Assembly: GCA_020355985.1 (NCBI GenBank)
Contig: CP070628.1
Coordinates: forward strand, 1 to 13,318
From: Nitrospirota bacterium
Lineage (GTDB): Bacteria; Nitrospirota; Nitrospiria; Nitrospirales; UBA8639
Direction: 5' to 3'
DNA length: 13,318 nt
Shown in pieces: positions 7,054-13,318 of this stretch; position 1 is the first letter of the stretch; each line of letters starts with the position of its first letter. Below the pieces are notes generated by a model. That model saw nothing but the letters and a program-made list of their open reading frames with translations. It had not been told where the DNA came from and made no database searches. The position numbers were made by a program, and so were the translations under genes.

Positions 7054-8877
7054 TTATGAGGATTGGTCGGGGCCAATGATCCGAAACCGGACTTCGTCTG
7101 ATTGCGTGTAGGCGGACACTGTATCCCCAACAAATAACCCACACCGATAGAGCCCTGGAGTCCATTCGGATACAGGAGATGATAGGACAAAATATCCCGA
7201 CTCTTCACTCGCGGACATGACCACCTGATCCTGGACCAATGGGGCTTCACCCCAAGTAATCTTTGATGTTTCAAGAAAACATTCCGCAGTTAATGGGATA
7301 GCGTCATACGAGGGCGTCACGAGAGCAAAGACCAAGTAAATTTCTTCCTGGGTCGTGAGAAATGTATCATTTGGATCAATGGGTATAAATTCATGATTGC
7401 CGACCTGCAGATCATCGCGCATCACTCGATCCGCAGGGATCACAAATCGAAACCAGCTAAAATCGGCGTCCCGTCCCATCAACGATGCTCGTGTGTGAAA
7501 CAATTCATCGGGCCTAAATTTCTTTGCGGCAAGTTTCGTATAGTAATCTGGAGGTACTTCAGTAGGAGCAACTGCCGGTAAGGTTTCATTCGCATCTTGG
7601 GTGGGTTTTTTTGGCTTGGGAATATGTTGCCACACCTTTTCCAGCCAATAAGCGAGTTTTTCATTATCGATAATCTTGCCGCTGGGTGTAGCTGTGGGGA
7701 CATCGATATTTTCTCCTGACCCCGGATCGATTGTCGCTGACTCATTCCCTTTTGGCGGTGCGGCATTGAGGTTTTCTGGAGGTACGGTCGCAATTTCTTG
7801 AAGGATTTCAAAATGGAGTAAGGCTTCTTCCCATTGCTCTAGTGCCACCAAACACTGGCCGATGCGAAAAATGGAATCCAAAAAGATCTCACTGAAGCTC
7901 CCACTTGTCGGCCCGAGTTCAATGCTTTTTTGAAGAAGTTTGACGGCTTCTTCATACTGCCCTAGCTCCATCAACGTACTTCCTAGTTCATACGTGACTC
8001 GGTGATCGTTGGGCTTCAGAGTTAGAAGTTCTCGAAGTATTGGCTCGGCTTCCTGATAGCGTCCCTTGGCAAAGTGTTCCCAGCCTTGATGACGAATCAT
8101 CCCCCACCGCTTTCGGTCCTCCGCAGATCCACCCGGACTAAAAATGGGTTGAAACCGCCGCCCGCGTTCTTTGGTGGCCCCATATGTGATCATCAATAAG
8201 TTTCGGGCTGCCATTTCAACAGGTGAGCCGCGTGGTTCCTTTTTCAAGACATGTTGTACCGCTTTGCGGGCATCGTCATATTGCAAGACATCAAACAATG
8301 CACGAGCCATATTCAAACGCCAACCAGACATCTCCGGGACCAGTTCGACCGCCTTCTGATTCCACTGGACCGACTCCTCTAATCGATCAAGTTTGCGAAG
8401 TTCTTGGGCTAGCCGTAGGGGAACCAAGGGGTTATCGGGAACGCTTTGGGCGATACGTTCTAATTCTGTAATCGCTAAATCCCCATTCCCCAAGCGAGTT
8501 AAAACACTCCATTTGGCCCATCGAACAGCCAAGGACTCTGGGGTGTCCTTGAGTATGGTCTCATAGTCATTTAAGGCTTCCTGATTGCGCCGGGTGGTGG
8601 TCAGGATATCCCCGCGTAACTTTCTGAAAGCGAGAGAATGGGAATGTTCACGAAGGCCCTGTTTCAAAATATCCAAGGCAAGGGGGGAAGATCCATCCAT
8701 CCAGGCCTCGGTGGCGCGCTCGACCACAGCATCTTCTGAATTCATTGCATGATCTTGGGCAAAGACAAAAGTGCCATGAGCAATCATTAAAGCAGTCACG
8801 GTACAGAATATCTTGACTGATTTGCTGAAATAACTCAGCCAGAATTGCTGTGTTCGAATGTGAGAAAACAACATCAT
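7054..8877 (-). CDS. Exported TPR protein with beta-rich C-terminal domain
   Basis: This 607-residue protein has a basic/aromatic start and a hydrophobic stretch (about 21-40) ending in FVFAQD, either a signal peptide cleaved after VFA or an anchor. Tetratricopeptide repeats fill about 52-215 and again about 258-365; the clearest are WEHFAKGRYQEAEPILREL and LGSTLMELGQYEEAVKLLQ. A low-complexity Pro/Asn/Glu linker spans about 366-445. The last 140 residues (465-603) alternate like an Ig-type or beta-sandwich domain (IYLVFALV, GYFVLSS, GLYRCGLFVGD, EVRFRIIG). TPR arrays bind partner proteins, so a periplasmic or envelope assembly role is plausible, but no partner is visible. The start at the first ATG of an ATG-ATG pair has no good Shine-Dalgarno, so its N-terminus is less certain than its body. 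Confidence 0.88.
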   Translation of the reverse strand: MMLFSHIRTQQFWLSYFSKSVKIFCTVTALMIAHGTFVFAQDHAMNSEDAVVERATEAWMDGSSPLALDILKQGLREHSHSLAFRKLRGDILTTTRRNQEALNDYETILKDTPESLAVRWAKWSVLTRLGNGDLAITELERIAQSVPDNPLVPLRLAQELRKLDRLEESVQWNQKAVELVPEMSGWRLNMARALFDVLQYDDARKAVQHVLKKEPRGSPVEMAARNLLMITYGATKERGRRFQPIFSPGGSAEDRKRWGMIRHQGWEHFAKGRYQEAEPILRELLTLKPNDHRVTYELGSTLMELGQYEEAVKLLQKSIELGPTSGSFSEIFLDSIFRIGQCLVALEQWEEALLHFEILQEIATVPPENLNAAPPKGNESATIDPGSGENIDVPTATPSGKIIDNEKLAYWLEKVWQHIPKPKKPTQDANETLPAVAPTEVPPDYYTKLAAKKFRPDELFHTRASLMGRDADFSWFRFVIPADRVMRDDLQVGNHEFIPIDPNDTFLTTQEEIYLVFALVTPSYDAIPLTAECFLETSKITWGEAPLVQDQVVMSASEESGYFVLSSPVSEWTPGLYRCGLFVGDTVSAYTQSDEVRFRIIGPDQSS

Positions 8878-8951
8878 AGAGGGTAAGTAGAGAGGGTGCG
8901 CACGAACTACATTATTGGATAAAGCTCGAAGAATAAGGTTTGTAAGAAATA

Positions 8952-9080
8952 ATGGAAAGCAAGCCGATCCTGCCTATTTATGACCTGTCTGAGTATACCA
9001 TAAAGAAGCAGCTGGACGTCGTCGAGAAAATGATGATCAAAAACAATGAGGCAACATTTTATAGAAAGTATATGCCGTGA
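8952..9080 (+). CDS. Possible small protein, 42 aa
   Basis: An ATG-started frame of 43 codons ends in TGA in the otherwise empty 330-bp gap between the TPR gene and the next lipoprotein. The product begins MESKPILPIYDLSEY and continues with a charged helix-like stretch (TIKKQLDVVEKMMIKNNEA), then TFYRKYMP. The composition, without runs of rare residues, looks protein-like. The ribosome binding site is weak: AAGG about 13 bases upstream and a purine-rich spacer. No family is recognised. It could be a genuine small protein or chance; the call rests on composition only. Confidence 0.35.
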   Translation: MESKPILPIYDLSEYTIKKQLDVVEKMMIKNNEATFYRKYMP

Positions 9081-9208
9081 GAAACGGGAAATAACGGAAA
9101 AGATTTCTCAATGAACTGAGGGATTTCCCTACAAGTGGATTCGCGCCTTCGTCTTCCATACAGGAAATTCGTATCTAGCCGATAGGATATGAGATGTTAG
9201 AGGCTGAA

Positions 9209-9721
9209 ATGCGAAATATTTGTGCACTTGGAATTATTGGTGTTTTTCTATTCTTGGGCGGATGCGCAACGCATTCTGCCACCAATGATGAACAGGTGGA
9301 TCTCTATCTCAGTACCTTGGATGATAAGCATTTCGTCTGGTGCAAATTAGACCTGGAGCAATGTCGAAGAGATTTTGAGGAATGGAGGCGTACGACACGG
9401 GGTCGAATGATAATGAAGGAATTTGAAAAAGAGGATACTGGTCAGACATACAATACGCATCAAGTGCCGAATGTCTTTCGTACGCGGTTTTTGGATGAAA
9501 CCCAGTTGGCAGGTGGGATGATAAGTGAACAAAGAAAGAGGAAAGGCGGAGCTCAAAAATTCGAAAATGGTGGAAGAGCGTTTCCGTCTCACGATGAGGG
9601 CGAAGATTTAATAGAAAAAGGAATCAGCGTGGCTCCCAGAATGTATGGACCTGATTCTTACCCTGATAACCTGGAGGAGTTAATCGAAGCAGAGAAGCGA
9701 AAACCTGACTCAAAGAATTAA
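9209..9721 (+). CDS. Hypothetical lipoprotein, charged
   Basis: The signal peptide ends FLGGC. With the start at ATG 9209 it reads MRNICALGI, a proper basic start, and C19 is the lipidation site; AGAGG lies five bases upstream. An in-frame ATG at 9194 also has a possible ribosome site (AGGA, six bases) but would add two acidic residues before the hydrophobic core, which is unusual. The mature part of about 150 residues is very hydrophilic: KLDLEQCRRDFEEWRR, REQ/KRKGG-type basic patches and an acidic C-terminus (LEELIEAEKRKPDSKN). C45 and C52 of the 9209 product could form a disulfide. I recognise no family. The TPR gene follows about 91 bp downstream on the same strand, so co-transcription is possible. 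Confidence 0.8.
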   Translation: MRNICALGIIGVFLFLGGCATHSATNDEQVDLYLSTLDDKHFVWCKLDLEQCRRDFEEWRRTTRGRMIMKEFEKEDTGQTYNTHQVPNVFRTRFLDETQLAGGMISEQRKRKGGAQKFENGGRAFPSHDEGEDLIEKGISVAPRMYGPDSYPDNLEELIEAEKRKPDSKN

Positions 9722-9812
9722 CCCTTCCTTGCGAAACCAGAGCCATACCTCTAGAATTTTCCTAATAGTGTCGCGTAATCCTTAAATTCCTCACCACATT
9801 CCATTTAGTCTC

Positions 9813-10577
9813 ATGCCCAGCCCAGCTTCTCGTCGGGGTGAAATTTTTCTTCATCGGGGTGATCTGACTCAGGCTCGTTTTTGGTACGACCAGGCCGTCA
9901 CTGAAACCCGAGATCTGAAAACACCCAAAGCCTTGTCTGACGCCCTGGGAAATCTGGGCAATGTGTATGCCTTATTAGAAGACTTCAATCAGGCCGAAGC
10001 CTGTTATCGAGAAGTCCTAGATATTCAACGTACCTTACAAGAGGAAGATGTCATTGGGGAAACTCTGGTCAATTTGGGTAATCTCAAAATGGACATTGGC
10101 CAGCCGGAGAAGGCTAGGGCGTTTTACCTTGAAGCACTGGATGTATTAAAGCCTATCGAGAATGATCGGGCTCTGGGTATTCTCTATAGCAATCTGGCAC
10201 TTCAAGAATTTCAATTGCACAACCCGGAGGCAGCCATCGATGCTTTTCATGCGGCCCTTGAATGTCACCGCAAAGTTGGCAATGAGGATGGGCTAGCTTC
10301 GACATATGGACAACTCGGGAAAATATTTCATCTGATAGGAAATACCCAAAAAGCCGAGGCATGTTTAAATAACGCGACCGAACATTTTATCAAGTTAGGA
10401 AATGGTTCGGGAGAGGCAGGAGCGCTTCGCCTGTTAGCTGATGTCTATCTGGAGCGGGGGGATCGAATATACGAACTTCGTTGCTTGGAACGCGTCGTGC
10501 AGATTGACCAGACGTATGGTTTGCCTCAATACGAAGAAGATCGTCAACGATGCGCAATGTTACGCCAGTCCTCATAA
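9813..10577 (+). CDS. Cytoplasmic TPR protein, kinesin-light-chain/LGN style
   Basis: The 254-residue product is almost entirely tetratricopeptide repeats spaced by about 40 residues, the longer form seen in TPR_12 and LGN-like proteins. Units begin near 1 (short), 41, 81, 122, 161 and 201, with cores such as ALGNLGNVYALLEDFNQAEACY, split here as LGNLGNVYALLEDF and NQAEACY. There is no signal peptide, membrane segment or enzymatic domain, so it is a soluble protein-binding scaffold with unknown partner. ATG 9813 is the first start after an in-frame TAA but has no Shine-Dalgarno; the first repeat seems to lack part of its first helix. It follows the lipoprotein at 9209 on the same strand and converges on the phosphatase gene. 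Confidence 0.85.
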   Translation: MPSPASRRGEIFLHRGDLTQARFWYDQAVTETRDLKTPKALSDALGNLGNVYALLEDFNQAEACYREVLDIQRTLQEEDVIGETLVNLGNLKMDIGQPEKARAFYLEALDVLKPIENDRALGILYSNLALQEFQLHNPEAAIDAFHAALECHRKVGNEDGLASTYGQLGKIFHLIGNTQKAEACLNNATEHFIKLGNGSGEAGALRLLADVYLERGDRIYELRCLERVVQIDQTYGLPQYEEDRQRCAMLRQSS

Positions 10578-10831
10578 GTATGCTCAAGGAAATGAAGGGC
10601 AGGATCCATCATTGTCAGGAGATTAGGACTGTGCATGAGGTAGGGAAGAAAGTATTAATTATTGGGTAAGCTTAAAAAATGTTAGACGTAAAAAGTAGAA
10701 AAATGGTTCTTTCACTTTTGGGATATGTGTGGAAGGGCGGCTTTCGGCAGAGAGTCAACGCTCTATCAACGTAAACGGCTCAAGCTTTCCTATAAATAAA
10801 CCAATAAAAAGGAGTGTGGGAATTTTCTTGT
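10578..10831. other. 254-bp convergent gap, nothing identified
   Basis: The stretch lies between the ends of the TPR gene and the phosphatase gene, where a bidirectional terminator would be expected. I see no stem with a T-run on either strand, only short imperfect inverted repeats such as AGAG-TCAACG-CTCT. No coding frame of note is present. Confidence 0.4.
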
Positions 10832-12226
10832 TTAAAACTTATGAATTTTCCCTGTGCGGCGCCTCCCCTTCCGTTCAAATACTTCGACTTCAATTTGAGT
10901 GGGATTAACATGTATTTTTGTGAAGTTGTCATCACCTATAATTCGGCTTGGATTAGAAAGTCGAAACTGGCCGGCGCGGCCGCCGTCAATTGTTCCCCCG
11001 GTGCGGAAATGGCTTGCTGACGGATGTGGGTATGGCCAAAAGAATGCTGAAGAAATCACGGAGCACACCTTTAGGTTGGATGGCGAAATTAGCTCAATTG
11101 ACAGGGATGCGTGGACATCCCCAGAAAAGAAAACGACCTTTTTAATTTGGTTGCGTTCAATGTGTTCAAGCAGTTCCACCCGCTGGCTTTGATATCCGGC
11201 CCATTTGTCTTGGTATTCATCTGACACAGAATCCGGGACGAAGGGAACTGATGTGACAATGATTTTTACTCGACCAGAGCCATCATTGAGCCACCTTTTC
11301 AGTGCGCGGATTTGCTCAGGCCCCAGCATCCCTGATTTCCCATCGGGGTGAAAGTACCGTTCGGTTCGAGAATCCGTGACAAAGATATCGCAACAGCCAT
11401 CCGAATATTTGTACCAGAGCTGGTTGAGGGTCCCGATTAAGCGGCGGCCTCGGACGGGAATGGTGGGACTATGGCTCAGCTGGTAAGTCTGGTAGGCGTG
11501 AATGGCATTGGGAAAGAGGGTTTTCCAGTCTTGTTCGCTTGCCTCACTCGGCCAGTTATCTTCAATCTCATGGTCGTCAAGGGTCATGTATGTTGGGATC
11601 TGGCTCATGAGTTTCCGAAGGTATTTCTGAGAAAAAGCTGCCCGGTAGCGCTGGTAAAACTTGTCAATGGTTTTATCTTGGTTAAAAACATTGAGATCAT
11701 CAGCATAAATTTGGTCGCCCATCATAATTAGCTGGTGGATATCTGTCCCATTTTGTGTTTGTTTGAGGATAGAGCGAAATGTTTTGTCACCGCGATTGTC
11801 AAAAAAATCACCAAGAAAAGTTTTTAGCAGATAGCGGCATGAACCAATAACAAGAGTGCGTGATTTTCGGGGATTCCCGCTTGCGGTTAAAAAGTGACCG
11901 TCGCTGACATCTTTCCAGTCTGAATTGCGAAATTCTACGTCTCCTAACTCACCATCGGAAAAGAAAAATCCCATCTCGTATTCGTACCGTGTCTCTGGCT
12001 GTAATCGGTCAAGGATGGCCAAGCCTGTCAGGTCAAAGTTTGGATTCATTTTGATAATTTGTGTCCGGCTCCATGATGGAGTGCCTTGTTTTCGATATCG
12101 GATGGCTCCAAAACATCGTCGAGGTTGATCGTCAATAATATGCGCGGCTCCGCGCCCCCATATCCGTGCGCGGTTCTGTGTTGTTTCGCCAACGATTGGG
12201 CCTACGGTAAGTTTGTGTAATTGCAT
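10832..12226 (-). CDS. PhoD-like metallophosphatase, no export signal
   Basis: This 464-residue protein is a member of the alkaline phosphatase D (PhoD) group of calcineurin-like phosphoesterases, which hydrolyse phosphate mono- or diesters. Metal-site motifs appear in order: GSCR at 128-131, GDQIYAD at 170-176, DDHEIEDNW at 217-225 and SGDVHAS at 368-374. The first 115 residues match the beta-sandwich that precedes the catalytic domain in this family (VGETTQNRARIW, then LQPETRYEYEMG). The protein starts without a Tat or Sec signal, unlike classical secreted PhoD, so it should be cytoplasmic. The start at ATG 12226 is supported by AAGGAG (12233-12238 on the complement). A hairpin may form in its leader (12262-12295). 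The substrate is not known; a phosphate-scavenging role is not implied by the neighbours. Confidence 0.92.
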   Translation of the reverse strand: MQLHKLTVGPIVGETTQNRARIWGRGAAHIIDDQPRRCFGAIRYRKQGTPSWSRTQIIKMNPNFDLTGLAILDRLQPETRYEYEMGFFFSDGELGDVEFRNSDWKDVSDGHFLTASGNPRKSRTLVIGSCRYLLKTFLGDFFDNRGDKTFRSILKQTQNGTDIHQLIMMGDQIYADDLNVFNQDKTIDKFYQRYRAAFSQKYLRKLMSQIPTYMTLDDHEIEDNWPSEASEQDWKTLFPNAIHAYQTYQLSHSPTIPVRGRRLIGTLNQLWYKYSDGCCDIFVTDSRTERYFHPDGKSGMLGPEQIRALKRWLNDGSGRVKIIVTSVPFVPDSVSDEYQDKWAGYQSQRVELLEHIERNQIKKVVFFSGDVHASLSIELISPSNLKVCSVISSAFFWPYPHPSASHFRTGGTIDGGRAGQFRLSNPSRIIGDDNFTKIHVNPTQIEVEVFERKGRRRTGKIHKF

Positions 12227-12261
12227 CGTGGACTCCTTTCCAAACTGATCATCGGTGGGCA

Positions 12262-12295
12262 GGGCGAATCTAAGAGTGCGCTCACCCCTAAGCCC
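12262..12295 (-). promoter_or_regulatory. Possible 5'-leader hairpin of the PhoD-like gene
   Basis: Read as RNA from the minus strand, TTAGGGGTG and CACTCTTAG pair over nine positions around the loop AGCG, with three G-U pairs. Outside this stem, GGGC (12292-12295) can pair with GCCC (12262-12265) across a small bulge. The G-U pairs become mismatches on the plus strand, so the structure is better in the direction of the phosphatase transcript. It ends about 35 bases upstream of ATG 12226 and does not cover the ribosome site. No T-run follows, so it is not a simple terminator. Confidence 0.35.
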
Positions 12296-12469
12296 GATTA
12301 TGAGGATGTTGAGTCCCCTTAGTCATTGAAAATATTGGTATGCGTGTATGGCCTGGGTGACCTTAGGAATCCAATTACCTCAAATTTAAAAAATAATGTC
12401 AAACTGAAATGGGATGCTTAAGAGAACCGGAGTAAGAGGATGTTGAGCTGTGGCTCTGTGGCGAGATGA

Positions 12470-13009
12470 TCAAGGTTGGCGTCGTTGCGCCATAATCTTT
12501 TGCCATTCGTTTTCGGTAACAAGATCTTTCGTGGATTCCATGCGGTCTAAAAAAACCAAGCCCTCTAAATGATCCAATTCATGTTGAAAGACGCGAGCAA
12601 GAAACCCTTCATATTCCTTTTCCATCAGAACTCCATCACGACTATAGTACCGAACCCGAATGGCTTGATGCCGCGGGACTAGTCCTCGAATGCCAGGCAC
12701 AGTAAGACAGCCTTCCCAATCTTTTTCCTTGTCTGATGTGGCCCACGTCATTTCAGGATTGATCATAGCTGTCGGTTCCATGGTTGGTGCATAGGGGTAG
12801 CGGGGATTGGGCTGTGGCGACAGAATAATGACCCGTTTGGATTCAGAGACTTGGGGGGCGGCGATACCCATGCCATTCTCCTCGGCAACAGTTGCAAGCA
12901 GATCATCGATGAAGGCTTGAAGGTGGCGATCATGAATGTCCGTGACCTCGGACGCTCGCTCCCGTATAACCGATGCACCAAGTTGGGCAATTTCAAGAGC
13001 CCGAGCCAT
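12470..13009 (-). CDS. def: Peptide deformylase
   Basis: The enzyme removes the formyl group from the N-terminal methionine of new proteins, using Fe2+ or another divalent metal. The 179-residue product has all three family motifs: GMGIAAPQ at 46-53, EGCLT at 99-103 (metal-binding C101) and HELDH at 143-147 (metal ligands H143 and H147, catalytic E144). The second motif has Thr where Ser is usual, a conservative change. Length is normal. The start is placed at ATG 13009, with AGAGAG six bases upstream; a GTG directly before it (13012) is the alternative. The usual partner gene fmt, for methionyl-tRNA formyltransferase, is not next to it, so this could be a second def copy or a dispersed one. 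Confidence 0.95.
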   Translation of the reverse strand: MARALEIAQLGASVIRERASEVTDIHDRHLQAFIDDLLATVAEENGMGIAAPQVSESKRVIILSPQPNPRYPYAPTMEPTAMINPEMTWATSDKEKDWEGCLTVPGIRGLVPRHQAIRVRYYSRDGVLMEKEYEGFLARVFQHELDHLEGLVFLDRMESTKDLVTENEWQKIMAQRRQP

Positions 13010-13012
13010 CAC

Positions 13013-13318
13013 TTACTCTCTTAGTCATAATGAAGGGTAAATAGGTCACCCGCCAGGATCCGTAAAATGCCTTAATAGACATGAGATGTTCTTAGCATTT
13101 AGGAAGAAGGTGAATCAATTTGTTGAGGTAGTGATGACATTCAACGATGCGGTGGAACCTAGGACTCCTAGGAGCCAGACTTACTCCTGGCGAACTTGCG
13201 CAGCCAGTAGAAGCCAATTTCTTATTTCCGAGCTATCCTAAAGACATATGGAAAATTGTGGGACTGATGAATGGAACATCCGGGTTTGAAGATAGGATAC
13301 CAGGTTTTTTTCGACACC
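13013..13318. other. Right-edge region, no supported gene
   Basis: This holds the upstream region of the deformylase gene and about 250 bp beyond. A 43-codon frame starts at GTG 13110 (or ATG 13134, with GAGG five bases upstream) and ends at 13241. An ATG at 13271, directly after an in-frame TGA, opens a frame that runs off the edge (MEHPGLKIGYQVFFDT). Either could be real, but neither shows a recognisable product. The CCTAGGA sequence occurs twice in tandem near 13157-13171. Confidence 0.35.

Noticed and set aside
13110..13241. 43-codon plus-strand frame with a fair ribosome site
   Set aside because: The product has no family resemblance and is rich in Ser/Arg/Thr in a chance-like way; it is noted only as part of the right-edge region.
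13271..13318. Possible start of a gene running off the right edge
   Set aside because: Only 16 codons are visible, and a minus-strand frame through the same bases is equally open, so direction cannot be decided.

Overview
The window looks like a chromosomal segment of a Gram-negative bacterium with moderate GC content (by eye a little under half). Three lipoproteins with clear lipoboxes, an outer-membrane-type beta-barrel candidate and several TPR or solitary receiver proteins fit a diderm. The mix of TPR proteins, stand-alone receivers and lipoproteins, plus one lipoprotein C-terminal module, reminds me of Nitrospira and its relatives (Nitrospirota). That placement is an impression from memory; the window holds no rRNA or other phylogenetic marker.

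Layout, left to right. The 3' end of an Asp-box beta-propeller gene (+) meets a secreted beta-barrel candidate (-). Next comes a single-domain response regulator (-) broken by one in-frame stop codon. An AT-rich gap of about 650 bp follows, holding a perfect 13-bp inverted repeat and a stretch that looks like a dispersed intergenic repeat. Then come a hypothetical gene (-), a 488-bp gap with a bulged hairpin, and a lipoprotein (+) with an internal 41-residue duplication. An Sfp-type phosphopantetheinyl transferase (-) diverges from an intact solitary receiver (+). After these lie a small lipoprotein (-), a large exported TPR protein (-), a possible 42-residue ORF (+), a third lipoprotein (+), a cytoplasmic TPR protein (+), a PhoD-type phosphatase (-) with a possible 5'-leader hairpin, and a peptide deformylase (-). 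The last 300 bp holds nothing I can defend.

Most genes are single transcription units on alternating strands with gaps of 90 to 650 bp, so there is little operon logic to exploit. Functions assigned with confidence are the phosphopantetheinyl transferase, peptide deformylase, PhoD-like phosphatase and intact receiver. The lipoproteins, barrel and TPR proteins point to envelope and scaffolding roles without known partners. I see no tRNA, rRNA, CRISPR array, intact transposase, integrase, phage gene or recognisable defence system. The most informative oddities are the nonsense-interrupted receiver, the 13-bp inverted repeat, the intragenic duplication and the leader hairpin. I did not find a convincing new multi-gene system.
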